Assembly: GCF_035594125.1 (NCBI RefSeq) | Contig: NC_087163.1 | Location: 11,442,001 to 11,506,000 of the forward strand | DNA: 64,000 bases | Source: Scylla paramamosain | Taxonomy: Eukaryota > Arthropoda > Malacostraca > Decapoda > Portunidae | Reading direction: 5' to 3' | Shown: in pieces, positions 1 to 19,028 of the stretch | Layout of the letters: each line of letters begins with the position of its first letter | Position numbering within the stretch: the stretch's first letter is position 1 | Made by a program: the position numbers and the translations under genes | Notes under the pieces: model-generated | Databases searched by the model: none | Told to the model about the DNA's origin: nothing | The model's input: the letters and a program-made list of their open reading frames with translations, nothing else

Positions 1-3000
1 CTTCATATTGTGCACATTCTATGTATTTTGGGTTTTTTTTTTAAGTAAAAAAGATCAAAAATACTCAAAATACTTTTTTTTTTTTGGGGGGGCAGTGTTA
101 TTCCTTTTCTGTATAAAGTGTTTTGCAGGCGTTTTTGTATTTTTGGTATGCAAGTAGCTAAAGAACACTCAAAAAGACACGTTTTTGGTAATGTTTTCTT
201 TTCCCATATAGAATGCTTCCCATGATTTTTTGCATTTTCATACCTATCATGCTTTGCATGCTGATTGGCGTTATGGCTACTAAAGGTGTGAAAAAAAAAT
301 AAATAAACGTTTTAAAAAAAGTTTTTCTTTTCCGTATAGAGCGCTATTCATACGTTTTAGTGTATTGGTGTGTAAGAAGCTCAAGAACACTCACAATACA
401 CGTGTCTTTCAATGTCTTTTTGTTTCCAATATATGATACTTTCCATGCATTTTTGCATGCTCAATTTTTTTTTTTCAAAATGCTTCTTTTTTGTAATGTT
501 GTTCTGTTTCTCTATATACAGTGGTATTAACGCATTTTTCGCATTTTGGTTCTCGTAATGTCTTTTTCTTTTTTTACTACATAGAGTACTTAACATTATA
601 AATCCATCGCATGTTTTCCATGCATTTTAGCATTTTTGCACGTAAGTAGTTCAAAAATACTAAAAAGACACGTTTACCGTAATGTTTTCTTTTCTCATAT
701 AGGGTGCTTTCCATGTTTTTTAGCATTGTCTTACCTAACATGCTCAGAATCACTTAAAAAAATATGATTCTGGAATTTTTTATTTTTTTATTTTTTCCTC
801 TCTTCGTATAATGCTTTCCATGCATTTTGACTTTTCGTTACCTATGTAAAATACACTTAAAATACATGTTTTTTGTAATGTTCTCTTTGTCAATAAACAG
901 CAATATTCATGCCTTTTTGCGTTTTAGTACTTAAAGATTCTCAAAAAAAATTCATAATGCACATCTCTCATAATGTCCTTTCGGTTTCCTATATAGGATA
1001 GTTTACATACATTTTGTTTTTTCTGTATGTAACAAGCTCAATGACACTCAATATATTTGTTTTTTGGTTATGTTTTGGTACGTAAGCTTAAAAAAAAAAC
1101 ACTCAACACACGTTTTTGTTGATGTTGTTTTTATTCTCATATACGATGCGTTCTATGCTTTTCAGCGTTTGGTGTCTGGCATACAAAAAATAAAATAAAT
1201 AAATAAATAAATAAGAATAAAAATATACATTTGTTGTAATACCATCTCGTTTCCACATGCATTTTGGCGTTTTTATATCTAACAATGTGAGACTGTCAAA
1301 AAAAGCACGTTTTTGGTAATGATCTGTTTCTCCACACAGAATGCTGTTAACGTGTTTTTGCATTTTGGTACCTAAGAAGTTCGAAAACACTAATAATACA
1401 CTTATCTCGTTATGTCTTTACGTTTCTCCATATTAGCTATTTTGTATTCATTTTTGCGTTTTTGTAAAATACAAGCTAGAAAACATGCATAATACATTTA
1501 TTTCTTAATGTTATTCTTATTCTTCTTAAAGGGAGTTTTGCATACCTCGGAAGCTCAAAACCTCTCATAATACACCTCCCTCTTAATGTACTTTTCTTTC
1601 CATATATAATGTACTTAGTATGCATTTTCGGCGTTTTTATACGCAACAAGCTCAATAGCAGTTAAAATGCTTGTTTTGATAATGTTTTGTTTTTCTTTAT
1701 CCATAAAATGTGTTTTGCATGAGTTTTTAGCGTTTTGGTACGTAAGAAAATCAATAACACTTAAAGTGCAGTGTTTTCATGCTATTTTTTTTTTTTTATC
1801 CCTGTATACGGTGATTTCCATGCTTTTTTAGCGTTTTGGTGTCTAACACTCCAAAAAAAAACTTTCCCCCATAATAAAAAGCTTTTTTATGCGTTTTGGA
1901 ATTTTGGTACCTAAAATATGAAAAAAAAACACTCAAATATACACGTTTTCGTAATGTTTTTCTGTTTCTCGATATAGAGTGCTATTTATGCGTTTAAGCG
2001 TTATGGTACCTTACAAGCGTTTCTCCTAATGTCTTTTATATCCCGATATGGAGTACTTAGCATGCATTTTGATGTTTTTTTTTTTTTTTTTAAGTAACAA
2101 GCTCAAAAAAAAACTTGTTTTTCGTAATTTTATTTTGTTTCTCCATAAAGAGCTCTTTTCGTGCGTTTTACCCTTTTGGTAAGTGCGTAACTCAAGAACA
2201 ATGAAAAGACATTTCTTGCAAAGAAACACTCAAAAAACTTTTTTTTTTTTTTGGAAATATCTTTTATTTTCCCAATATATGCTGCTTTACATGAATTTCG
2301 TCAGTTTGGTACCTAACAATTAAAGAAAAAAACACGTTTATAGTAATTTCCGTTTCTCTATACAGTGCTATTAAAGCGTGTTTTGCGTTTTGTTACCACA
2401 AAGCTGAAAAACACTTACAATAAACGTTTCTTGTAATATCTTTTCGTTTTTCCATACTTTGAATGCATTTTGGCGTATTCCTACGTAGCAATGTGAATAA
2501 CTCAAAAGCTGAGAAACACTTACAATAAACGTTTCTTGTAATGTCTTTTCGTTATTCCATAATTTGCATGCATTTTTGGCGTTTTCCTATGTAGCAATGT
2601 GAAGAGCACTCAAAACACATGTTTTTGGTACTGATACATTGTTAGAGCGCTATTCACGCGTTTTAGCGTTTTGTTAACTAAGGAGATCAATAATAATAAT
2701 ATAGACTTTAGGTAATATCGTTTTGTTCCATTATATAGGGTACTTTGCCTGCAATTTGCTGCTTTTGTTCCTAACAAGCTCAAAAACACTCATAGTACAC
2801 TTTATTTTATGTTATTTTGTTTCTCTACAATGGGTGTTTTGTATGCGTTCTATGGTTTTGGTACGTAAGATGCTAAAAAACACAAAGATTTTCTTTTGTT
2901 AATGTTGTATTGTATTCCAATATAGGGTGGTTTCTATGCATTTTAGACTTTTGGTGCCTAAAACGCTCAAACAATAAAAGAGACGTTTCTGGTAATGGCA

Positions 3001-3055
3001 TTCCGTTTCCTCATATAGAGAGATTTGCATGCATTTTGGTGTTTCGGTACATAGA
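1..3055 (-). repeat. Diverged monomeric satellite, reverse orientation
   Basis: Tandem, strongly diverged monomers of roughly 90-100 bp. Each carries recognisable blocks such as GCGTTTTGGTACCTAA, AAGCTCAAAAACACTCA, a CATATAGGGTGCTTTCCATGC-like segment and TTTTTGGTAATGTT. These are the reverse complement of blocks seen in the array after 19 kb. Neighbouring monomers differ from one another and no 1.1-kb period is evident. Short frames of 60-95 codons within it (for example 1103-1390) are composition artefacts. It ends at the poly-T (minus-strand poly-A) of LINE copy A. Confidence 0.85.
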
Positions 3056-3161
3056 TTTTTTTTTTTTTTTTATGTAGGAAGGACACTGGCCAAGGGCAAC
3101 AAAAATCTAATAAAAAAATGCCCACTGAAATGCCAGTCCCATAAAAGGGTCAAAGCAGTGG

Positions 3162-4414
3162 TCAAAAACTGGTGGATAAGTGTCTTGAAACCTCCCTCTT
3201 GAAGGAATTCAAGTCATAGGAAGGTGGAAATACAGAAGCAGGCAGGGAGTTCCAGAGTTTACCAGAGAAAGGGATGAATGATTGAGAATACAGGTTAACT
3301 CTTGCGTTAGAGAGGTGGACAGAATAGGGGTGAGAGAAAGAAGAAAGTCTTGTGCAGCGAGGCCGCGGAAGGAGGGGAGGCATGCAGTTAGCAAGATCAG
3401 AAGAGCAGTTAGCATGAAAATAGCGGTACAAGACAGCGGCGGTGAGAGAGAGGCTGAAGACAGTCAGCTAGAGGAGAAGAGTTGATGAGATGAAAAGCTT
3501 TTGATTCCACCCTGTCTAGAAGAGCAGTATGAGTGGAACCCCCACAGACATGTGAAGCATACTCCATACATGGACGGATAAGGCCCTTGCACAGAGTTAG
3601 CAGCTGGGGGGGTGAGAAAAACTGGCGGAGACGTCTTAGAACACCTAACTTCATAGAAGCTGTTTTAGCTAGAGATGAGATGTGAAGTTTCCAGTTCAGA
3701 TTATAAGTAAAGGACAGACCGAGGATGTTCAGTGTAGAAGAGGGGGACAGTTGAGCGTCATTGAAGAAGAGGGGATAGTTGTCTGGAAGGTTGTGTCGAG
3801 TTGATAGATGGAGGAATTGAGTTTTTGAGGCATTGAACAATACCAAGTTTGCTCTGCCCCAAATCAGAAATTTTAAAAAGATCAGAAGTCAGGCGTTCTG
3901 TGGCTTCCCTGCGTGATATGTTTACCTCCTGAAGGGTTGGACGTCTATGAAAAGACGTGGAAAAGTGCAGGGTGGTATCATCAGCGTAGGAGTGGATAGG
4001 ACAAGAAGTTTGGTTTATAAGATCACTAATGAATAATAAGAAGAGAGTGGGTGACAGGACAGAACCCTGAGGAACACCACTGTTAATAGATTAAGGAGAA
4101 GAACAGTAACCGTCTACCACAGCAGCAATAGTACGGTCAGAAAGGAAACTTGAGATGAAGTTACAGAGAGAAGGATAGAAACCGTAGGAGGGTAGTTTGG
4201 AAATCAATGCTTTGTGCCAGACTCTATCAAAAGCTTTTGATATGTCCAAGGCAACAGCAAAAGTTTCACCAAAATTTCTAAAAGAGGATGACCAAGACTC
4301 AGTAAGGAAAGCCAGAAGATCACCAGTAGAGTGGCCTTGACGGAACCCATATTGGCGATCAGATAGAAGGTTGTGAAGTGATAGATGGTTATGAATCTTC
4401 CTGTTGAGGATAGA
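3162..4414 (-). pseudogene. LINE reverse transcriptase, C-terminal part (copy A, broken)
   Basis: Continuation of the RT domain after the premature stop near 4414. Aligned by eye to the intact frame of copy B at 46849-48139, it keeps the RT palm (the YADDTT segment is encoded near 3985) and the C-terminal region with [13 protein letters not shown] and the final HLST. It is broken in at least three further places: a second premature TAA near 4092-4094, a one-base insertion near 3868, and a deletion of about 16 bp near 3445. The piece 3409-3846 stays open for 145 codons. Old enough to have decayed, but it still shares the great majority of bases with copy B and is the best polariser for changes in copy C. 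Confidence 0.8.
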
Positions 4415-6094
4415 TTAAAAAACTTTAGATAGGCATGAAATTAAAGCAATAGGATGGTAGTTTGAGGGATTAGAATGGTCACCCTTTTTAGGAACAGGTT
4501 GAATGTAGGCAAACTTCCAGCAAGAAGGAAAGGTAGATGTTGACAGACAGAGCTGAAAGAGTTTGACTAGGCAAGGTGCAAGCACGGAGGCACAGTTTCG
4601 GAGAACAATAGGAGGGACCCCATCAGGTCCATAAGCCTTCCGAGGGTTTAGGCCAGCGAGGGCATGGAAAACATCATTGCGAAGAATTTTAATAGGTGGC
4701 ATGAAGTAGTCAGAGGGTGGAGGAGAGGGAGGAACAAGCCCAGAATCGTCCAAGGTAGAGTTTTTAGCAAAGAGTTCAGCTTTAGAAATAGATGTGATAG
4801 CAGTGGTGCCATCTGGTTGAAGTAGAGGAGGGAAAGAAGAAGAAGCAAAGTTATTGTAGATATTTTTGGCTAGATGCCAGAAATCACGAGGGGAGTTAGA
4901 TCTTGAAAGGTTTTGACATTTTCTGTTAATGAAGGAGTTTTTGGCTAGTTGGAGAACAGACTTGGCATGGTTCCGGGCAGAAATATAAAGTGCATGAGAT
5001 TCTGGTGATGGAAGGCTTAAGTATCTTTTGTGGGCCACCTCTCTATCATGTATAGCACGAGAACAAGCTGTGTTAAACCAAGGTTTAGAAGGTTTAGGAT
5101 GAGAAAAGGAGTGAGGAATGTATGCCTCCATGCCAGACACTATCACCTCTGTTATGCGCTCAGCACACAAAGACGGGTCTCTGACACGGAAGCAGTAGTC
5201 ATTCCAAGGAAAATCAGCAAAATACCTCCTCAGGTCCCCCCAACTAGCAGAGGCAAAACGCCAGAGGCACCTTCGTTTAGGGGGATCCTGAGGAGGGATT
5301 GGAGTGATAGGACTAGATAAAGATATGAGATTGTGATCAGAGGAGCCCAACGGAGAAGAAAGGGTGACAGCATAAGCAGAAGGATTAGAGGTCAGGAAAA
5401 GGTCAAGAATGTTGGGCGTATCTCCAAGACGGTCAGGAATACGAGTAGGGTGTTGCACCAATTGCTCTAGGTCATGGAGGATAGCAAAGTTGTAGGCTAG
5501 TTCACCAGGATGGTCAGTGAAGGGAGAGGAAAGCCAAAGCTGGTGGTGAACACTGAAATCTCCAAGAATGGAGATCTCTGCAAAAGGGAAGAGGGTCAGA
5601 ATGTGCTCCACTTTGGAAGTTAAGTAGTCAAAGAATTTCTTATAGTCAGAGGAGTTAGGAGAGAGGTATACAGCACAGATAAATTTAGTATGAGAGTGAC
5701 TCTGTAGTCGTAGCCAGATGGTGGAAAACTCGGAAGATTCAAGAGCGTGGGCACGAGAGCAGGTTAAGTCAATGCGCACATAAATGCAACATCCAGCTTT
5801 GGATCGAAAATGAGGATAGAGAAAGTAGGAGGGAACAGAAAAGGGGCTACTGTCAGTTGCCTCAGACACCTGAGTTTCAGTGAGGAAAAGAAGATGAGGT
5901 TTAGAAGAGGAGAGGTGGTGTTCTACAGATTGAAAATTAGATCTTAGACCGCGAATGTTGCAGAAGTTAATGAAGAAAAAGTTGAGGGGGGTGTCAAGAC
6001 ATTTAGGGTCGTCGACAGAAAGACAGTCCGACCTGGGGACATTTATGGTCCCCTCCCCAGATGGGGACTCCGAGGCTGGTGTAGGAGTCGCCAT
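4415..6094 (-). pseudogene. LINE endonuclease and start of reverse transcriptase (copy A)
   Basis: Open frame of 559 codons starting [10 protein letters not shown]. Residues about 35-270 match an APE-type endonuclease: an N-terminal NIRGL segment ([17 protein letters not shown]), a TETQ catalytic-type segment, the GDF segment (here GDFSVHH, where GDFNVHH would be usual) and a terminal SDHNLI motif. The C-terminal quarter enters the RT domain, with GPDGVPP followed by [15 protein letters not shown]. The frame then hits a TAA where copy B reads GAA for the following glutamate, so the stop is a point mutation and not a natural end. In the family this enzyme nicks target DNA and primes reverse transcription of the element RNA (target-primed reverse transcription). 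Not functional in this copy. Confidence 0.85.
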
Positions 6095-6301
6095 GATGAT
6101 TTTAAACTTTTTGAGTGAAGGGTGTGTGTGTTATTAGGTGCTTGTAGTTTTGTGTGGAGGAAGAGATTTGTCTTTAGAGGGCAGGCTGTGACTGCCCCCT
6201 TGTGTTGTGAGACACAAAGGGAAACATTCAGTGAGGTCACAGCTAGGTTTAATGATAAGTTCACAGCACCTCCTGAACAGTGCTTTAAACCTCACTGGGA
6301 G

Positions 6302-11031
<4,730 letters not shown>

Positions 11032-11685
11032 ACATATTTCTCGCCATATAAGACGCACTGGTGTATAAGATGCATCTATAATTTGGTAGGGGATATTAAA
11101 AAAAAAATAATAATAAATAAATAAAATAAATAAATAAACAAATAAAAAAATTTAAAAAATAAGCCTCACTTTTCCCTGAACTTCATAGCCTGTGCCTCAA
11201 TCAGGCTTTGGTTCAAGTCGCAAGAAAATATCATACCAGTTTATTAGTGATCATAACTGTCGCTGAACAATTATGACTACGATACTTCTGCCTTTCTCTG
11301 TGTTCAAGATGTTGCACTATTGGCTGAATAGTTCCAGTACCCCTACCCAGCTGTCAACTTGAAATGGTAAACAAAACACTCCCTGTGCATGATAAAGCCT
11401 CTAATCTTGATCTTGATGCAACAGGTTTTTTATGTTTTAGCAATATTTTGGTTCATAATCATTATCTAGTAATTTATTAGCCTATTTTGATATGGAATCA
11501 TTATCTAATAATATATAAACAAACATATTTCATTCTGGAGTCAAACAGTGGTGTTTAGGTGTTACTCTAGTACTGGTAACCATAACCCATAGGCCTACCC
11601 AAGCTTAACCATCAGGATATAAGACGCAGTGTGATTTTTGCAGTATTAATAAAGTGTCTTATACGAGTATGGCGGGAAATATGGT
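11032..11685. mobile_element. MITE-like element with TAAGACGC termini
   Basis: The left end reads ATATTTCTCGCCATA then TAAGACGCAC. The right end, reverse-complemented, reads ATATTTCCCGCCATA then CTCGTATAAGACAC. The ends therefore form an imperfect terminal inverted repeat of about 25 bp with a four-base gap. Internal copies of TAAGACGC/TAAGATGC sit next to both ends. No transposase frame is present and an A-rich (AAATAAATA) tract lies at 11098-11160. Most likely a non-autonomous DNA transposon about 650 bp long; I cannot assign the superfamily and no target duplication is certain. Confidence 0.5.
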
Positions 11686-11807
11686 ACTTCCTATTAAAAC
11701 TTGACTTAATTTATAAGATAAAAATTTATCACTTGTGCACAAGGATAATCCTTAGATAGAAATATATTTATGAAACTCTTTCAAAACTTTTTTGAGGCTG
11801 AAATTAT

Positions 11808-12290
<483 letters not shown>

Positions 12291-12306
12291 CTTAGGGAAG
12301 TGTTAA

Positions 12307-13038
<732 letters not shown>

Positions 13039-13815
13039 TACAGTGGAACCTTGGTTCTCAAACTGAATTCATTCCTGAATGCTGTTTGAAGTCCGAAATG
13101 TTAAAAAACCGAAACTATTTTCCCCATAGGAATCAATGTACAGTGGATTAATCCGTTCCCAGACACCAATCTACACTTTCTTTGTGGCTTATGACAGATG
13201 CTCCCACAGCCATAATGGCTGCTTCACAATATTTCCAGCTCACAAATTATTTATCCAGAAAGGATGTAATGAATGAACTCAGTGACACAAAACTCATCAG
13301 AAGATACTGTTTAGACCGATCTAGTGAGGGAAGCCTTACAGAGGGGCACAGAGAGGAGCAACCCACTTACTGCCAAAATGAAGGTGATTATAACATTTAG
13401 ACATCTTGCTGCTGGGAAAAACTACTGGAAAAATGCAGTTGTTTGGTAGTGACGGCATTGCAGGGTCACCGAGAGAGCCATAGGCTGCTCAGAATTATTC
13501 CTGAGTGTCGAAAACTGTTTATTTATATCATGGCTTTTCACCAGGATCACACTTACCTTATTTCAAAGACTGAATTACTGTGTTACACTCTGTCTCTCTC
13601 CTCCAAATATATAACAATGAAGTAAATACTTACAGAAACTATAAATTAGTAATAAATGGCAGCTTTTGTTATGTCTTTTAATATTTGAAATCAAGTAACT
13701 TTTTCCTAGAACTGAATTATGGTATCACAACCAAAGCAATAATTAGCTCAAAATTTTGTTAAAAAAAACAATTTGTTTGAAAAGAAAGGCGTTCAGTAAC
13801 CAAGGTTCTACTCTA
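13039..13815 (+). mobile_element. Degenerate Harbinger-like DNA transposon
   Basis: Bounded by inverted ends: left TACAGTGGAACCTTGGTTCT and, reverse-complemented from the right, TAGAGTAGAACCTTGGTT, about 18 bp with two mismatches. TA is present at each outer edge. The interior carries a decayed transposase piece resembling HARBI1. The CATAGGAATCAATGTA block and ATTAATCCGTTCC near the left end are consistent with a multicopy element. About 777 bp, far too short for an autonomous copy. The superfamily call depends on the coding remnant; the ends alone could also suit a TA-targeting element. Confidence 0.55.
13185..13460 (+). pseudogene. Harbinger-like transposase N-terminal remnant
   Basis: A first frame encodes SDTKLIRRYCLDR. 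A second frame, shifted near 13325, continues with REALQRGTERSNPLTAKMKV and then ITFRHLAAGK. The order (helical N-terminal RRY-LDR block, then S-PLT-KV-TLR-LA-GK block) is what I know from HARBI1/PIF-type transposases just before the DDE catalytic core. The catalytic core itself is not recognisable, the frame is broken, and a stop follows near 13495. Harbinger transposases excise and insert DNA elements at 3-bp targets. This remnant cannot be active. Confidence 0.5.
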
Positions 13816-14131
13816 TTTGTAATGTAAAGAAGTACTTATTTATTACACAAACTATAGGGTTGTGGAAAGTGTACGTAAAGGGGAGAGTAAAGCTTTAAAA
13901 ATTTATAAATATTAAATTATACATCCCTAGTTTGATATCATGAACTCTGGGAAGGGAAAAAATCCAAGAATCAAAATCATATGGTAGCCACGCTTCCATT
14001 CACAGCATGGAAAAAATTTATTTCAAACAATTTTTTATTTTTCTCATTTTACTGGGTAAATAAAATAAAAAAAAAGTATACAAAAAAATACAACCTGACA
14101 TGACCTCTATCTCTGAGAACGTACAACACTG
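13816..14131. other. AT-rich sequence, nothing recognised
   Basis: About 300 bp with A-rich tracts and no frame, repeat or element that I can support. Confidence 0.6.
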
Positions 14132-14320
14132 TACAGGTTAATCTACGCCTCTCTAAGGAATGTAAATTTTAAAATTTCAGTCTCATTTTGTAAGGAATAC
14201 CCCTCATCCCCTGTATCCTTTTAGTCAATCTCCTTTGTATTGATTCTGTATCCTTCCTCTAATATGGGGACCAGAACTGCTCAGCATAATCTAGATTAGG
14301 TCTGAACAGCACCAAATATA
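14132..14320 (-). mobile_element. CR1-type LINE internal fragment
   Basis: The minus strand matches the C-terminal RT region of the CR1 copy near 38690-38885: GCTGTTCAGACCTAATCTAG, then GAGCAGTTCTGGTCCCC, then GACTAAAAGGATACAGGGGA and AGTATTCC-like sequence. It encodes the relic of VRPHLDYA-QFWSP followed by Q-R-TKRIQGM. Both ends are truncated. Same family as the 11808-12187 fragment but a different part of the element, so the two may derive from one old, broken insertion. Confidence 0.8.
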
Positions 14321-15093
<773 letters not shown>

Positions 15094-15117
15094 TGCCAAG
15101 TCAGCACCCTTAATGGT

Positions 15118-18100
15118 CAATATAAAGAAAAAAATGAGCTTAGGTACCAAAATGCTAAAAGACATGAATAACATTCTATATGTAGAAAAAGAAAATTACT
15201 AAATGTGTGTATTTTGAGTAATTTCACAGCGTTTCGTACCAAAACAACAAAATTCTCGAAAACATTAACAATACACTTTTCTCGCAATGAGCTTTTCTTT
15301 CCCCATGTTGGGTGCTTCGCATGCACTTAAGCGTTTTGGTAATTAACTATGTAAAAAATCACTCAAAATAGATGGTTTTGGGAATGCTGGTCTTTTTTCA
15401 TATAAACTATTATTCATATATTTCATTTTTTTTATTTTTTTTTTCATATTTTAAGCCCCAAAACGGTAAAACACGTAGAAAGCACCCTATACTGGGATAT
15501 AAAAGAACATTACGAAAAAATGTGCCTTTTGAGTGTTTTGTGTTTTTAAGCTTCTTACTCACCAAAACGCTAAAAAGCCTACAAAACGCCGTTTATAGAG
15601 AAACAAAATAACATTAACGAAAAAGGGGAATTTTCAATGTTTTGAGCTTGTTAGGTACTAAAATACCAAAATGCATGGAATGTACCGTATTTAAAAAATG
15701 AAACGATATTACAAGAAACGTATATTGTGTTCCTGAGATTGTTAAGCTCAGGAATACTTATAACACGTGTTTCTTATAATGCTCTTTTGTGTCAAAATAT
15801 AGGGTGCTTTTGATGCAATTCAGCGTTTTGAGGCCTAAAAGAAGAAGAAGAAAAAAAATACTGAAAAAAACATTTTTCTGGTAATGTAGCTTCTTTTCTC
15901 CATATGCTTTTTTGGCGTTTTTGGTACCTAATATTGTGAAAATACTCGAAATATATATTTTTCGTTATGTTTTTATTCTACATATAGAATACTATTCATA
16001 CCCTTTAGAGTTTTAGTACCTAATAATTTCAAATACACTTAAAATACATAATTCTCGTGATGTCTTTTCATTTCCCTATATTGGATACTTTCCATGCAAT
16101 TTTTTTTTTTTTTTTGCGTTTTTGTACGAAAGAAGCTGAAAACACTCATAATACTTGTTTTATCAAAAAGAAGTATTATGAGTGTTTTCAGCTTCTTTCG
16201 TACGTTATTCTCTTTCTCCATAAAGAGTGTTTTTTGCAAGAGTTTTAGCGTTTTAGTACAGAAGTAGCTCAAGAAAAACGTTTTTTGCAAAGTGTTTTTT
16301 TTTTTTTTTTCCATGCCATAGAGCGTTTTGGTGCCTAATATTCAAAAGACACGTTCCTGGAAATGGCGTTTCTATTCGCCCTATAAGACGCTTTGGATGC
16401 ATTTTGCCGTTTTGGTACCTAACCATGTAAAATACGCTGAAAATAAACGTTTTAAGTAATGTTATTCTGTTTCTTTATATAGAGTTCTATTCATGCGTTT
16501 TATTGTTTTGGTATCTAAGAAGCTTTTGTACCTAAGACGTCTATGGTAATGTCCTTTAATTTCCCATATAAGGTACATTGCCTGCATTATCCTTTTTTCC
16601 ATGTAAAAAGCATAAAAACTTTTGTTTTTCGTAATGATATTATCTTATTCGTAAAGTGTTTGCATGTATTTTAGCGTTTTGGTTTTTTATAAGTTAAATA
16701 ATACTGAAAAGACATATAGGGTGATTTCCACTTTTTTTTTTTTTTTTTTTGCGATTTCGTGCATAATTCGCAGGAAAACACTCAAAGTTTTTGGTAATAT
16801 TGTTTTGTTTTCCCTTATATGGGTTTTTCCATGGTTTTTGCCTAACACGCTCATAAACACTCCAAAGACTCGTTTCTGGTTATTTTATTTATTTATTTAT
16901 CTATTTATTTATTTACTTGTTATTGTTATTATTATTATTATTTATTTATTTTTTTTGGCACCATTAGGGTATTTTACATGTTTAGTTTTTTTTTTCGTCG
17001 TTTCGGTACCTATTAATATGAAATACACTCAAAATATACATTTTTTGTTATGTGGTACTCTTTCTCCATATAGAAAGCTCTTCATTTGTTTTAGGATTTA
17101 GGTACCTATAAAGTTGATAAATATTTATAACAAAATTCCCTCGTAATATTCTTCTGTTTCCTCATATAGGACACTTTATATGCATATTGGCATTTTTTTT
17201 TTACTTAAGAATCTCGAAAATACTGAAAATACTTTTTTTTCGGTAATGTTATTTTATTCATAAATGGTTTTGGTACGTAAGCAGTTGAAAAAAACACTCA
17301 AAAGAAACGTTTTTCGTAATGCTGTTTTCTATTCACATATAAGATGCTTTTAATATTTACTTATTTTATTTATTTATTTATTTATTTATTTTTCTTTAGC
17401 GTTTTGGTGCCTTGGACGCTCACAAACACCCAGCAGACACGTTTTCTTTTCCCAAAGAAGGTGCATGGCATGTATTTTGGCGTTTTTGTACCCTACTGTA
17501 AAAAAAAAAACCCTGCAAATACACGTTTTTGGTAATGTTATTCGGTTTGTCCATATAGAGTGCTATTCATGTGTTTTAGCGTTTTGGTACATTAAAAGCA
17601 CACACACACAAAAAAAACTCTCCTAATACACGATTTATGTAATGTCTATTCTTTTCCGCATTAAGGGTAGTTTGCATGCTTTATGGAATTTTCCTACGTA
17701 AAAAGCTGAAAAACTTAAAAAATGCTTGTTTTTGGTAATAATATTCAGTTTCTCCATAAGAAATATTTTTGCATGCGTTTTAGCATTTTGGAAGATAAGA
17801 ATTTGTAAAACATTCGAGAGACACATTTTTGGTAATGATTTGTATTTCCATATAGGGTGATTTTCATGCCTTTTACCCCTTTGGTACCTAACAAGCGTTT
17901 TGATAGGTAATAAATAAAAAAAATAAACACTCAAAAGATAAATTTTTCTTAATGGAATCCCATATAAGGTGATTTCTATGATTTTTGTGCCTAACACTAT
18001 CAACAAACACTCACAAAACACGTTTTTTTTTTGTAATTTCGTTCGTTTCCCCATATACGTGGCTTTCAATGAATTTCGGCTTTTTGGCTAATGAGAAAAT

Positions 18101-19028
18101 CACTCAAAATGCACTTTTTTTTTTTTTTTAGTAATGTTGTTCTGTTTCTGAATATAAAGAGCCATTCATATATATATATATTTTTTTCATATAAAATGTT
18201 GTTCATGCGTTTTAGAGTTTTGATAACGAAGAAGCTTAAAAACACTCACAATACACGTTTTTCGTAATGTCTTTTCGTTTCCCCATATAGGATACTTTGC
18301 ATGCTTTTTTTACGTTTTTGAGCGTAATAAGCTCAAAAACACTGAAAATCCTTGTTTTTAGTAATATTATTCTCTTTCTACATAAAAGGTGTTTTTACAT
18401 GCATTTTAGCCTTTTCGTATGTTAGGAGGTGAAAAACACTCAAACACACGTTTTTGGTAATGTTTTCTCTTCGTATATATGGTGCTTTCCATGCTTTTTA
18501 ACATTTTTGTGTGTAACCAGTAAAAAAAAAAAAAACTGCAAAATATATCTTTCCTGTATGTCATTTAGTTTCCCCATGAAAAGGGCTAACAATGTGAGTA
18601 CCTATCACTGTGAAAAACACTCAATTTACACGTTTGGGAACGTTGTTGTTTTTTCGTAAAGAGGGATATTAATGCGTCTTCGCGTTTGGTGCCAAAAAAG
18701 CTCAAAATCAATCATAATACACGTTTCTCATATCATTTCGTTTCTTAATATAGGGTAAAACTCATGTATTTTGGTCCTTTCTAAACAGCTCAAATACACT
18801 GGAAATTAGTTGTTATCGGTAATATTATTCTTTTTCTCCATAAAATGTGTTTTGCAAGCGTTTCAGAGCTTTGGTGAGTATGAAGTTCAAAGACACTCAA
18901 AAGACGTTTTTCGTAATGTTGTTTTGTATTCACATATAGGGTGATTTCCATTCCATTTACCGTTTTAGTGTCAAACAAGATAAAAAAAACTCAAAAGACA
19001 GGACGTTTTGTTTCCCTATATAGGAGAT
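15118..19028 (-). repeat. Diverged monomeric satellite, mostly reverse
   Basis: Same monomer family as 1-3055, strongly diverged. Orientation switches at the left end: forward about 15118-15240, reverse about 15250-15445, forward about 15446-15735, then mainly reverse to 19028. (TTTA)n-like expansions occur at 16886-16950 and 17352-17392. At about 19028 the orientation becomes forward and HOR order begins. No genes. Confidence 0.8.
16124..16203. repeat. Perfect hairpin, 33-bp arms, 14-nt loop
   Basis: The left arm 16124-16156 (GTACGAAAGAAGCTGAAAAC onward) is the exact reverse complement of the right arm 16171-16203 (ending CAGCTTCTTTCGTAC). The loop is 16157-16170. Arms are satellite sequence, so this is a fold-back within the array. 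Confidence 0.95.

Noticed and set aside
5030..5320. Plus-strand frames within LINE copy A (also 3282-3485)
   Set aside because: Antisense shadows of the minus-strand endonuclease/RT coding region.
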